A stretch of 64,000 bases of DNA from Alkalihalobacillus sp. AL-G (lineage in GTDB: Bacteria; Bacillota; Bacilli; Bacillales; Fictibacillaceae): contig NZ_CP094656.1 of the NCBI RefSeq assembly GCF_030643805.1, positions 1,674,001 through 1,738,000 of the forward strand, read 5' to 3'. Below, piece by piece: positions 8,641 through 17,669 of the stretch. A program made the position numbers and the translations under genes. Position 1 is the stretch's first letter, and every line of letters begins with the position of its first letter. The notes beneath the pieces are model-generated. The model was not told the DNA's origin and made no database searches. It saw only the letters and a program-made list of their open reading frames with translations.

Positions 8641-10479
8641 ATGGAAGAAACCCATTCTTTTATGTCGTTGCTTATAGTTGTTCTGGTTGCTTTCCTAACC
8701 CCGATCCTATTGAACAAGTTCCGAATCCATATTGTCCCGATAGTCGTAGCAGAAATTATTGCTGGACTGATTATCGGGAAATCAGGATTTGACATTGTAA
8801 ATCCAGATCAGTTGTTAGAAACGCTATCGACTCTCGGCTTTATTTATTTATTATTTTTAAGTGGACTGGAAATTGATTTTTCCATTTTTTCATCCAAAAA
8901 GAAATCAAAAAATGAAGCCGGACCATCTGGAATCTTATTTCCCAGCATAATTTTCATAATGATGATGGCTTTATCTTTTGGAATAGCTTGGCTGTTTGTC
9001 CTGACAGGTTTTATTGACAATGCATACCTGATGGCACTGATCATCGCCACCATTTCTTTAGGAATCGTTGTACCGACTCTGAAAGATACGGGGATAATCA
9101 AAACGGGTCTTGGACAAACGATTTTGTTGATTACTGTTATAGCTGATCTAGCAACAATGATTTTATTAGGAGTTTTTGTTTCAGTTTATTCGCCTGAAGG
9201 AAAAAACACGTGGTTGTTATTATTATTATTCATTGCTGGTCTAGGCTTATACTTTCTTGGTAAATTCTTCAAAAATCGACCGGTTTTCACCAATCTTAGA
9301 AAAGGGACTATTCAAATTGATACCCGTGCCGTTTTTACGCTGATCATAGTGTTAGTGGCTCTCTCTCAACAGGTTGGGGCTGAAAGTATATTAGGTGCAT
9401 TCCTTGCAGGGGCTTTAGTATCCTTATTAGCTCCCAACCCTTCGATGGTTCAAAAGCTTGACTCATTTGGTTATGGTTTTTTGATCCCGATCTTTTTCGT
9501 TATGATTGGTGCGCGCATTGACCTTATTGAACTCTTTGCCGATCCCGACGTACTGATTCTAATGCCGTTTCTATTAATTGCATTTATGGTCACGAAAATA
9601 GTTCCCATTCTTTGGTTTAAAAAATGGTACAAAATCCAAACCGTTATGAGTATCGGGGTACTCTTATCTTCTAAGCTGACGTTAGTTATCGCTGCAGCTG
9701 AAATCGGTGAAAGAATGGGAATGATTGATTCCAAGATGTCATCAGCAATCATTCTCGTAGGAGTGATCAGTTGCATTGTGGGGCCGATTTTCTTTAAAAA
9801 GCTTTTCCCAAGAAAGACAGAGCAGGGAACGAAAACAATTGCTATCCTTGGTGCAAATAGTATAACGTTACCATTATCGCAAAGGATTAATGATGATTAT
9901 AAAATTTGCTTGTATCATCTGAGGTCCAATACAATTGATAAGAATTATTCCGAAGATCACTTACGGACTTATGATGTCACTGTCATTGATAATTACGAAA
10001 TCGAATCATTAAAAAAGTTAGGTGTATTTAATGTCGACATATTATTAGTTTCCACTGAACATGATGATTTAAATGCAACGATTGCTAAAGCTGCAAAGGA
10101 AAATAACGTTGAGCGGGTCATCACAAGAATCGAACCTGATGAGAAAGCTGAATCCTTGAGAGAAGAAGAGATTGAAGTATTTTCTACTTTAATGTCTACC
10201 ATTACATTACTAGAAGCGATGATCAAATCACCGCATGTAATGAACCTTTTCACTTCCCAGGAAAATTCCCTTGCAGAAGTGTTGATAAATAATGATGATT
10301 ATATTGGTGAGTCCATTAAGAGATTGGATTTTCTCGGAGATACGATCATTATCCGGATCTTTCGCGAAAATGAGGCCCTGGTACCGCATGGGGATACTGC
10401 ACTTAAATTGGGTGACCGTTTAATTGTTACAGGTAGTGAAGGGAGTATTCAACAATTAAAGGAGCAACTAGAGTTTTAG
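8641..10479 (+). CDS. yjbQ: CPA2 cation:proton antiporter with RCK domain (YjbQ-like)
   Basis: A monovalent-cation/proton antiporter of the CPA2/KefB family. Residues 1-390 contain about a dozen hydrophobic segments. Residues about 395-515 form a TrkA-N/RCK nucleotide-binding domain (TIAILGANSITLPLS, then STEHDDLNATIAKAA). A TrkA-C-like domain ends the protein (LGDRLIVTGSEGSIQQLKEQL). Its 612 residues match B. subtilis YjbQ. It begins 12 bases after mgtE with GGAGG ahead of the ATG, so the two ion transporters are probably co-transcribed. Confidence 0.9.
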   Translation: MEETHSFMSLLIVVLVAFLTPILLNKFRIHIVPIVVAEIIAGLIIGKSGFDIVNPDQLLETLSTLGFIYLLFLSGLEIDFSIFSSKKKSKNEAGPSGILFPSIIFIMMMALSFGIAWLFVLTGFIDNAYLMALIIATISLGIVVPTLKDTGIIKTGLGQTILLITVIADLATMILLGVFVSVYSPEGKNTWLLLLLFIAGLGLYFLGKFFKNRPVFTNLRKGTIQIDTRAVFTLIIVLVALSQQVGAESILGAFLAGALVSLLAPNPSMVQKLDSFGYGFLIPIFFVMIGARIDLIELFADPDVLILMPFLLIAFMVTKIVPILWFKKWYKIQTVMSIGVLLSSKLTLVIAAAEIGERMGMIDSKMSSAIILVGVISCIVGPIFFKKLFPRKTEQGTKTIAILGANSITLPLSQRINDDYKICLYHLRSNTIDKNYSEDHLRTYDVTVIDNYEIESLKKLGVFNVDILLVSTEHDDLNATIAKAAKENNVERVITRIEPDEKAESLREEEIEVFSTLMSTITLLEAMIKSPHVMNLFTSQENSLAEVLINNDDYIGESIKRLDFLGDTIIIRIFRENEALVPHGDTALKLGDRLIVTGSEGSIQQLKEQLEF

Positions 10480-10539
10480 GGGAGCGCTATTCATCAAGGA
10501 AAAATTTTTTATTACCATGAAATCATGGTACAATTAAAT

Positions 10540-10556
10540 TAGTACTAGGTCTTAAG
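10540..10556 (+). promoter_or_regulatory. FapR operator upstream of fabI
   Basis: TTAGTACTAGGTCTTAA is a near match to the 17-bp FapR consensus TTAGTACCTGGTCCTAA. It lies right after a -10-like TACAAT (10530-10535), as in known FapR-regulated promoters. FapR represses fatty-acid synthesis genes and is released by malonyl-CoA. Regulation here is inferred from the site alone. Confidence 0.85.
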
Positions 10557-10594
10557 AACAAATGATGAAAAATTTGATTGAAGGAGGATCATGC

Positions 10595-11371
10595 ATGAAC
10601 CTATCTTTGGAGAATCGTACATATGTAATTATGGGTGTAGCAAATAAACGCAGTATTGCTTGGGGTATTGCTCGTTCACTGAGTAAAGCAGGAGCTCGTC
10701 TTGTGTTCACGTATGCAGGAGAGCGTTTTGAAAAAGGGGTCCGTGATCTTGTGGAAACATTAGATCGTAAAGACTCGCTTGTCATTCCTTGTGATGTTAC
10801 CGATGATGAACAAATTAGTGAGGCATTCGGACGAATTAAAGAAGAAGTCGGTGTCATTCATGGAGTTGCCCACTGTATTGCTTTTGCAAGAGTGGAAGAA
10901 CTAAAGGGAGAATACTTGAACACGACGAGAGATGGTTTCCTTTTAGCGCAAAACATCAGCGCCTATTCATTGACGGCAGTAGCGAAAGAAGCACGTCCGT
11001 TAATGACGGAGGGCGGTAGCATCATGACGATGACCTATCTCGGTGGAGAGCGTGTAGTATCTAATTACAACGTTATGGGTGTTGCAAAAGCTTCCTTGGA
11101 TGCAAGTGTAATGTATCTTGCCGAGGACCTTGGTAAAGATGGCATCCGAGTCAATGCGATTTCAGCTGGACCGATCCGGACATTGGCTGCAAAAGGTGTT
11201 GGTGACTTCAACAGCATTCTGCGCGACATCGAAGAACGTGCACCGCTCCGACGTACGACGAGTACGGAAGAAGTCGGGGATACTGCATTGTTCCTCATGA
11301 GTGACCTTTCAAGAGGACTTACTGGAGAAATTCTCCATATCGACAGTGGATTCCATATTTTAGGGCGATAG
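10595..11371 (+). CDS. fabI: Enoyl-[acyl-carrier-protein] reductase FabI
   Basis: The NADH/NADPH-dependent enoyl-ACP reductase that completes each fatty-acid elongation cycle. It is an SDR-fold enzyme with MGVANKRSIAWGIA at the cofactor site, HCIAFA, the divergent catalytic YNVMGVAK (Tyr-x6-Lys) and RVNAISAGPIRT. The start at 10595 follows AAGGAGGATC and gives 258 residues, the usual family length. An in-frame ATG 11 codons earlier lies ahead of the ribosome site and is rejected. The upstream FapR site ties it to lipid homeostasis. Confidence 0.95.
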   Translation: MNLSLENRTYVIMGVANKRSIAWGIARSLSKAGARLVFTYAGERFEKGVRDLVETLDRKDSLVIPCDVTDDEQISEAFGRIKEEVGVIHGVAHCIAFARVEELKGEYLNTTRDGFLLAQNISAYSLTAVAKEARPLMTEGGSIMTMTYLGGERVVSNYNVMGVAKASLDASVMYLAEDLGKDGIRVNAISAGPIRTLAAKGVGDFNSILRDIEERAPLRRTTSTEEVGDTALFLMSDLSRGLTGEILHIDSGFHILGR

Positions 11372-11394
11372 GAGCTAATCGATAGGATACGACG

Positions 11395-11422
11395 AAACCA
11401 CCTATTTTTAGGTGGTTTTTCT
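11395..11422 (+). terminator. fabI terminator
   Basis: AAACCACCTA and TAGGTGGTTT form a 10-bp stem with a TTTT loop, followed by TTCTCT. On the other strand it could also end the convergent glycosyltransferase pseudogene. Confidence 0.85.
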
Positions 11423-12309
11423 CTATTGCCTAAAATTTTTAACCACACCATGTTCCAAGATTGTCTTAAATAACTGTTCTAATGCAAAGTCCTTACTGAG
11501 ATATTTTCGAGCAAACTTTTCTGTTTCACCCACAATCCTTTTATAAGCTACTTCGTCCTCATTAAGCCATGAGATTTTAGGAATCAAATCCGATAAGGTT
11601 CCTTTTACCGGAACATAATGTTTATACGGAATCATGTAAGGATAGAAAAATTCCTCGTATTTTCGATCTACAATGAAAGACGGGTCGCTTCAAATGCATA
11701 AGCAGCTTTTAACCTGGAACTGTAACCTTTCCCCTGAATATCGATTAGAAACTTGTATTTGGCATGTTCGGGAATCGGTACATAAGCGGTAGCATCCCGT
11801 ACGTTATATCCAGTATCAGACCCATTATTGTTCCATTCCATTCCGATTGCCTTTATATATTGGGGATATCTTTCAGAAAATCCGAGAAGTTTTTTTCGAA
11901 TTCGATGGTTGTTCACATCTCCAATCCAGAAACAATGCTCATCCTCATAGGGCAGTTCAGCTTTTTCCCTGCATTGCGTTATCAACGTATCCCAATCTTG
12001 AACTCCGGGCTCGAGACCATGACCATAAACGAAATCGGGTATCGGCAGGATTTTTTCTTTCAGCCTTTCTGTCGTATTATTCGCAAATACTGGTCCTTGG
12101 CGAAGATGTTTCAGGGCATCATCCGCTCTGTCTCCAGAATGAAAATTGAACGTTAATTGCTTATCCAAAAAATATTTTTCGTATCGCTCGAACATTTCTT
12201 CCAAAAAAGAAAGGAAAGACTCATGCCTTGCCCCCCATCCTCCATGATCCTTGATTTTAAGTTTTGGATAGGTTCCCGATAATTGGATCAGTTCTTTCAT
12301 GAAAGACAC
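11423..12309 (-). pseudogene. GT90/CAP10-like glycosyltransferase, frameshifted
   Basis: Two minus-strand frames together encode one protein. The first (12309 to about 11680) contains HSGDRADD, a DW...CFWIGD stretch and IQGKGYSSRLKAAYAFEAT. It then hits a stop at 11668. The other frame carries on with PSFIVDRKYEEFFYPY, MIPYKHYVPVKGTLSDLIPKI and a FARKYL tail, ending at 11423. Joined, they follow the GT90/CAP10 layout, in which the IQGKGYSSRLK motif precedes PYKHYVPV and a DL..KI.WL helix. Loss of one base in the C run at ACCCG (near 11681) would explain the break. It may be a true inactivation or a sequencing error. It lies at the left edge of the glycan island. Confidence 0.75.
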
Positions 12310-12541
12310 TCCTTAAAACGAAAAAGAAGATAACTATAACGAAGTATATGCAAAAATAGTCAATTGGACACTGTACCAGCCCATGCTTCTGAACACTTGA
12401 ATACGATCTATCAGCTTTACGCGAGCAGCCGTTTACATCCTGCTATCAATCAATTGGTTCTTTCCCCTTCGTCGCCTACACATCTGTATATGTGCGGAAT
12501 ACATTAAACTATCAGGATTGCGGCTAAAGGAGTGTAGGGGT

Positions 12542-13231
12542 GTGCTTGAATATGGCAAAGAACGGATTTTGATCATTGCTCCACATGCAGACGATGAAGT
12601 GCTTGGCTGTGGTGGGCTGATAGAAAAGGCTGTTAAATACGGTAATGATGTGAAAGTGGTCATTGCTGCGGTGGGGGATATCGTATTTGAGCATAAGAAG
12701 GATGGGGAGACCACTTTGGCACAAACGCGCATCAGCGAACTGCACGATGCTCTGATGCATTTAGGATGCTCCCATTACGAAATTCTTTATGACGATAAGG
12801 AAAGCAAACTGGATACCATTCCTTTGAATGAAATCGTAACAAGACTGGATAAGATCATCGCCTTATTCCAACCAACCATGGTATTCATACCATATCCGAG
12901 CTACCATCAGGATCATCAGGTATTGTTCCAGGCTTCAATGGCGTCCTTACGTCCTGACCCGAGAAAACAAATAAAACTTGTTGCCATGTATGAATACCCG
13001 CTAATTGTTTGGCAGTATCCAAAGATCAATGATGTAGGAGAGCTATTTCTTGATATAAGCAACTCGATTGAACTGAAACTCGAAGCATTCTGTAAGCATC
13101 AATCACAAATGAGGGATCCGAAACATTTGATTTCCCCTGAAAATGTAAAGCGATGGGCAGCTGTTCGAGGGATGGAAGCGGGGGTCGATTATGCAGAAAA
13201 ATATCATCTTTTACGTTCCGTCATACTGTGA
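12542..13231 (+). CDS. PIG-L/LmbE family deacetylase
   Basis: A zinc-dependent de-N-acetylase of the PIG-L family, which includes GlcNAc-PI deacetylase, MshB and BshB. The metal motif is PHADDEVLGCGG, a variant of AHPDDE. The downstream HxxH element is PSYHQDHQVL. The GTG at 12542 lies 9 bases after AAAGGAG, giving 229 residues. It leads a plus-strand run (PIG-L, SDR, methyltransferase, two GT2 genes, glf) that is probably one operon. It likely removes an acetyl group from an amino sugar in the island's glycan; the substrate is unknown. The 230-bp gap upstream holds its promoter but I see no clear -10/-35. Confidence 0.85.
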   Translation: MLEYGKERILIIAPHADDEVLGCGGLIEKAVKYGNDVKVVIAAVGDIVFEHKKDGETTLAQTRISELHDALMHLGCSHYEILYDDKESKLDTIPLNEIVTRLDKIIALFQPTMVFIPYPSYHQDHQVLFQASMASLRPDPRKQIKLVAMYEYPLIVWQYPKINDVGELFLDISNSIELKLEAFCKHQSQMRDPKHLISPENVKRWAAVRGMEAGVDYAEKYHLLRSVIL

Positions 13232-13255
13232 TTGTCGATTGGAAGATGAGGTTTC

Positions 13256-14179
13256 ATGAAGGTTTTGATAACAGGAGGATGTGGGTTCATCGGTTCTCAT
13301 CTAGCGGACTTCTTAGCTTTGCAGGAATACAAGGTTATCGTCGTTGATAATTTTTGCTCTGGTCATCATATTTCTTCAAATTCACTTATAACCTACATTG
13401 AAAAGGACTGTGTCAAAGACGGATTGGATCAAGTTTTCTTAAACGAGAAACCTGATTATGTCATTCATTTAGCCGCACAGGTTGATGTGAAAAAGTCGAT
13501 GAATTATCCCGTTTTTGATGCTGAACTGAATGTTCTTGGTACGATTCGGATTCTTGATTTGTGCCGCAAGTATTCCGTGAAGAAATTCGTGTTTGCATCA
13601 ACATCAGCGGTATATGGCGACTATGGTGATGCATCTGTTCATGAGGATGTCGAGCTCCGCCCCGTTTCGTTTTATGGGGTATCCAAACTTGCATCCGAAA
13701 AATACATTGATCAATTCGCTTCTCATTTCGGGTTGTCTTATGCGATCTTCAGGTACTCGAACGTGTATGGCCCTAGACAGCGTTCAGACAATGAAGGGGG
13801 AGTCATACCTATTTTCATCAGACAGCTCTCCAATAACAGAAATCCGATCATTTTTGGAGATGGAAACCAGACGCGTGATTTTATCCACATCAGTGATGTC
13901 GTCCATGCAAACTACCTTGCCCTGAACACGAAAAAAAATATACTTGCAAATATCAGTAGCAATACAACGAATTCCATCAACGATTTATGTTCAATTCTAT
14001 CCACACATTTTAACGATGCTAAAGCTCCTATCCAAATCGAACATCGCTCCGGTGATATTTTGCACAGCCAGTTGGATAATACCAAGGCAAAAATGCTTCT
14101 TGATTGGGAGCCGCGGGTTACCCTTACACAGGGAATCAAACTGACGGTGGATGCTTATACAAAAGAAAATGGTCGGTAA
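13256..14179 (+). CDS. NAD-dependent sugar epimerase/dehydratase (extended SDR)
   Basis: A 307-residue extended short-chain dehydrogenase of the GalE/WbpP type acting on nucleotide sugars. The NAD motif GGCGFIGSHL is at residues 7-16, the active site has STSAVYGD and YGVSK, and RYSNVYGPRQ follows. Family members are mostly UDP-hexose 4-epimerases; this one cannot be assigned further from sequence. GATGAGGTTTC precedes the ATG. It sits 24 bases after the PIG-L gene and 18 bases before the methyltransferase gene. Confidence 0.85.
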   Translation: MKVLITGGCGFIGSHLADFLALQEYKVIVVDNFCSGHHISSNSLITYIEKDCVKDGLDQVFLNEKPDYVIHLAAQVDVKKSMNYPVFDAELNVLGTIRILDLCRKYSVKKFVFASTSAVYGDYGDASVHEDVELRPVSFYGVSKLASEKYIDQFASHFGLSYAIFRYSNVYGPRQRSDNEGGVIPIFIRQLSNNRNPIIFGDGNQTRDFIHISDVVHANYLALNTKKNILANISSNTTNSINDLCSILSTHFNDAKAPIQIEHRSGDILHSQLDNTKAKMLLDWEPRVTLTQGIKLTVDAYTKENGR

Positions 14180-14197
14180 AGGGAGGTAGTTCATGAA

Positions 14198-14851
14198 ATG
14201 ATGAATTATTCAATCAGACCGGCGAGTCGACAGTTTGGATTTGACAGGGGACAGCCGGTCGATCGATATTACATTGAGCAATTTTTAAAAGAGCAAAGAC
14301 ACGTCATAAAAGGGAATGTGTTGGAGATTGGTGAAAATCGGTATACAAAAGAGTTTGGGACCGATGTAGCTTCCCTCAATATTCTGGATATCGATAATTA
14401 TCCAGGTGTCACGATTGTCGCCAATCTTGAAACAGGAGAAAATATTCCAGAATCAACATATGACTGCTTTATACTCACCCAAGTCATCCACATCCTGTAC
14501 GATGTGAAGACTGCGATAAGGAATGCGGTGAGAGTACTGAAACCTGGAGGGTCATTGATTGTAACTGTCCCTGGACTTAGTCAAAGCTGCAGGACGAAAG
14601 AGTATGGAGACTACTGGCGTTTTACAAGTATGTCGTTTGAGAGACTGCTGTCAGAAACAAGTTCTGTTGAAAATGTGGATATGAACAGCTATGGAAATTT
14701 GGCAACAGCCCAGGCTTTCTTAGATGGTAGAGCTGCCCATGAGATTCCGAGGGGATATTTTACTTATAAAGATCCTCAGTATGAACTGGTTATGGCAGCG
14801 GTTGTGACAAAAAGCAGCCAGCTTGAAAAGGGAGACGAGGTACATGGATAA
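14198..14851 (+). CDS. Class I SAM-dependent methyltransferase
   Basis: A 217-residue Methyltransf_11-type protein. Motif I is LEIGENRYTKEFG, degenerate compared with the usual ExGxGxG. The acidic end of strand beta2 is NILDIDN, and ALKPGG-like post-motif is VLKPGGSLIVTVPG. GGGAGG lies 11 bases upstream of the ATG. It overlaps the next GT2 gene by 8 bases, which suggests translational coupling. It may methylate a sugar or another component of the surface glycan. The acceptor is unknown. Confidence 0.75.
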   Translation: MMNYSIRPASRQFGFDRGQPVDRYYIEQFLKEQRHVIKGNVLEIGENRYTKEFGTDVASLNILDIDNYPGVTIVANLETGENIPESTYDCFILTQVIHILYDVKTAIRNAVRVLKPGGSLIVTVPGLSQSCRTKEYGDYWRFTSMSFERLLSETSSVENVDMNSYGNLATAQAFLDGRAAHEIPRGYFTYKDPQYELVMAAVVTKSSQLEKGDEVHG

Positions 14852-15635
14852 GAGTGAAGTCACTGTTTTGACCGCTTCGTATAATCCAGGTTCCTTTCTC
14901 AAACAAGCAATCGACAGTGTCCGGTCTCAAACCTATTCCGGTTGGCGGCACATCATTATCGATGATGCATCAACTGATGATAGTCTTTCTTTAATATCGG
15001 ATCACCTCCAAGACCCCCGTGTCCTGCTGCTGCGAAACAAGCAAAACCTTGGTCAATCTAAAGCTCAGAATCGCGGGTTGGAACATGTAGATACCCCTTA
15101 CATCCTGATGCTTGATAGTGATGATTGGTTATTTCCCTATACAATTGAAGTATTACTCGAAGAAACAAAGAAAGTTTCAGAGGATGTAGCTTTGATTTGC
15201 GGTAATAAACAGGTGATTTATGAATATGGAGGTAAGGTTCTCGGTCAGGTGTCTGAGACTTGGGGGCAAACTTTTGATGATCGATATACGTTTATATTGG
15301 CTAACTATGTACCTTACCCGAGACTTTATCGGACATCTGCACTTTTGAAAGTAGGCGGGTGGCCTACAGATGATCCATATGAAGGAAGGTATCTGGAGGA
15401 TCGCAGGATGGATGTGAAACTGATCGAGCATTACAAGATCCATTGGATTGATCGAATGCTTTACAATTATCGGAAGAGGGAAGACAGCTTATCGGCAAAA
15501 TTCAGTCAAATAAACGATATGATCGAATGGAATATCAGAGATGCTCTCAAGCGTTGGGGCGATCACTACGAGCCTGTTTTTCAAATAAAGAACGGGACGA
15601 AAAAACTTGAGAGATTAAACCCTTTAAATGAATGA
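14844..15635 (+). CDS. GT2 glycosyltransferase (tandem copy A)
   Basis: A family 2 GT-A glycosyltransferase. VTVLTASYNPGSFLKQAIDS opens the domain, IIIDDASTDDS follows, and the nucleotide-metal motif is MLDSDDWL. A conserved GGWPTDDPYEGRYLEDRRMD block lies in the acceptor half. It has 263 residues and no membrane segment, so it is probably cytosolic. GACGAGG precedes the ATG at 14844. It is a tandem paralogue of the next gene. Confidence 0.88.
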   Translation: MDKSEVTVLTASYNPGSFLKQAIDSVRSQTYSGWRHIIIDDASTDDSLSLISDHLQDPRVLLLRNKQNLGQSKAQNRGLEHVDTPYILMLDSDDWLFPYTIEVLLEETKKVSEDVALICGNKQVIYEYGGKVLGQVSETWGQTFDDRYTFILANYVPYPRLYRTSALLKVGGWPTDDPYEGRYLEDRRMDVKLIEHYKIHWIDRMLYNYRKREDSLSAKFSQINDMIEWNIRDALKRWGDHYEPVFQIKNGTKKLERLNPLNE

Positions 15636-15649
15636 TGGGGGGATAATAC

Positions 15650-16462
15650 ATGAAGGCAGATGTGACTGTTTTAATTCCATTCTTTAATCCAGGTGTAAGG
15701 TTTTTGAAAAAAGCTGTCGATAGTGTGTTCATACAAACCTACAATCAATGGAAAATCATATTTGTTGATGATGCATCAACGGATCAATCACTTAAAGGGA
15801 TAAAGGAGTATATTGATGATCCGAGGATTACACTCCTTACGAATCATGTGAACCTCGGCCAATCGAAAGCTCAAAATGTCGGTCTGGATGCCGTTGATAC
15901 GCCGTATATCATAAAGCTCGATAGCGATGATTGGTTTTTTCCTGATACGATCGAGGTCATGATGGAGAAGATCAAGTCGCTTCCAGAAAATGTAGGGTTA
16001 TTATGGGGGAACAAGACGGATATATATGAGGATCGTGAGGGGGACATTTGCCTCAGAGTGCCAAGAATAGGCGGGGAGTCACACAGTGACAAGTACAAGT
16101 TTCTTCTATCCAATCTCGTCCCCTTTCCACGCTTTTATCGAACAAACGCCTTACGGGAGGTTGGGGGTTGGCCTACAGACGATCCGTGGGATGGAAGGGT
16201 CATGGAAGATCGAAGAATCGATGTGAGACTGATCGAACGTTTTGAAATACACTGGATGGATGCGATGTTATATAACTACCGGCAACATCCGTTCAATGCG
16301 ACGAAAAATCTCGATTTATATAATGAGGTCTTTGAATGGCACATCTATGACACATTGAAAAGATGGGGAAATGAATATGAGCCGATCTTCAAATACCGAT
16401 GTGGCTGGAAACAACTAGCCGAACTTAAGCCTGTGAAAAAAAAGAAAAGTTTATTCGATTGA
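15650..16462 (+). CDS. GT2 glycosyltransferase (tandem copy B)
   Basis: Close paralogue of the preceding gene along its whole length: VTVLIPFFNPG, FVDDASTDQS, NLGQSKAQNVGLDAVDTPYI, KLDSDDWFFP and GGWPTDDPWDGRVMEDRRID. It is 270 residues, soluble and without a signal peptide. The two probably arose by duplication and add related residues to the same glycan. A GGGGG-type site precedes the ATG. The spacing of 14 bases and same strand suggest one operon. Confidence 0.88.
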   Translation: MKADVTVLIPFFNPGVRFLKKAVDSVFIQTYNQWKIIFVDDASTDQSLKGIKEYIDDPRITLLTNHVNLGQSKAQNVGLDAVDTPYIIKLDSDDWFFPDTIEVMMEKIKSLPENVGLLWGNKTDIYEDREGDICLRVPRIGGESHSDKYKFLLSNLVPFPRFYRTNALREVGGWPTDDPWDGRVMEDRRIDVRLIERFEIHWMDAMLYNYRQHPFNATKNLDLYNEVFEWHIYDTLKRWGNEYEPIFKYRCGWKQLAELKPVKKKKSLFD

Positions 16463-16501
16463 AGCATATAGTAGAGTACCTTGATTTTGGAGAGGATATT
16501 G

Positions 16502-17638
16502 GTGAAAGTGGATTGGCTTGTAATCGGAGCGGGATTTTCTGGATGTGTACTTGCCGAGCGGATTGCTAAAGAATTGGATCAAAAAGTGATGATTATCGAG
16601 AAGAGGGACCATATCGGTGGGAATGCGTATGATTGCTATGATGCGAATGATATTCTTGTGCATAAATATGGCCCCCATCTCTTTCACACCAACTCTAAAA
16701 AGGTTTGGGACTACCTGTCCACATTTACCGAGTGGACACCGTATCAACACCGTGTTCTGGCCGTTGTGGAAGGAAGGAAGGTCCCTGTTCCATTCAACCT
16801 GAATTCACTGGAAATTTTGTTTCCGAAAACCTACTCGGAAAAAATGGAGAGGCTTTTAATTGAAAAATATGGTCTTGGAAGCAAAGTTCCGATTTTAACA
16901 TTGAAAAAGGATCAACAAGAAGAGATTAGAAACTTTGCAAACTACGTTTATCAAAACATTTTCCTTGGTTACACATCAAAACAGTGGGGGATGAAACCCG
17001 AAGAGCTGGACCCATCCGTAACAGGGAGAGTCCCTGTGTATATCAGCAAGGATGATCGGTACTTCCAGGATAAGTATCAAGCCGTTCCAAAACACGGTTA
17101 TACGGAAATGTTTCGAAATATGCTCAAACATCCGAACATAAAACTGTTACTGAATACGGATATAAAGGAAATTGAAGGTGTATTCGGGGATGCAAAAAAA
17201 ATCTATACAGGACCGATCGACTCCTACTTCAACTATAAACATGGTACCCTTCCTTATCGGAGTTTGAAGTTCAACCCTCTGTATTATGGGGATCGGGAAA
17301 CTTTCCAGGAAACGGCACAGGTCAACTATCCGAACGATTTCGATTTTACGAGAATGACAGAATATAAGAAAATCACGGGGCAAAATGTTCCGGGGACGAC
17401 AGTAATCATTGAACAAGCGTGTCCATATCACCCAGAAATGAATGAACCTTATTATCCGATTCCTAAGAAAGAATATCATCAGCTGTACCGGAAATATGCA
17501 GAGGAAGCGAAAGCATTACAAGGAAAGGTTTTCTTTATCGGAAGACTGGCAGAATACAAGTATTACAATATGGATCAGGTCGTCGCTAGAGCGCTCCATG
17601 TTTTTGAAAAGGAGGTCCAACCGATCTATTCCGACTAG
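16502..17638 (+). CDS. glf: UDP-galactopyranose mutase
   Basis: A flavoenzyme interconverting UDP-galactopyranose and UDP-galactofuranose. The FAD-binding motif VIGAGFSGCVLAERIA is at the N terminus, with EKRDHIGGNAYD next. NIFLGYTSKQWG, RVPVYISKDDRYFQDKYQ and a C-terminal FIGRLAEYKYYNMDQVVARA are UGM hallmarks. A GTG at 16502 behind TTGGAGAGG gives 378 residues. With galE nearby, the island can make galactofuranose, a sugar common in bacterial surface polymers. It is the last gene of the plus run, convergent with the decarboxylase gene. Confidence 0.93.
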   Translation: MKVDWLVIGAGFSGCVLAERIAKELDQKVMIIEKRDHIGGNAYDCYDANDILVHKYGPHLFHTNSKKVWDYLSTFTEWTPYQHRVLAVVEGRKVPVPFNLNSLEILFPKTYSEKMERLLIEKYGLGSKVPILTLKKDQQEEIRNFANYVYQNIFLGYTSKQWGMKPEELDPSVTGRVPVYISKDDRYFQDKYQAVPKHGYTEMFRNMLKHPNIKLLLNTDIKEIEGVFGDAKKIYTGPIDSYFNYKHGTLPYRSLKFNPLYYGDRETFQETAQVNYPNDFDFTRMTEYKKITGQNVPGTTVIIEQACPYHPEMNEPYYPIPKKEYHQLYRKYAEEAKALQGKVFFIGRLAEYKYYNMDQVVARALHVFEKEVQPIYSD

Positions 17639-17669
17639 AAGAAAGGAGCGGACCCACGAGGTTCGTTCC

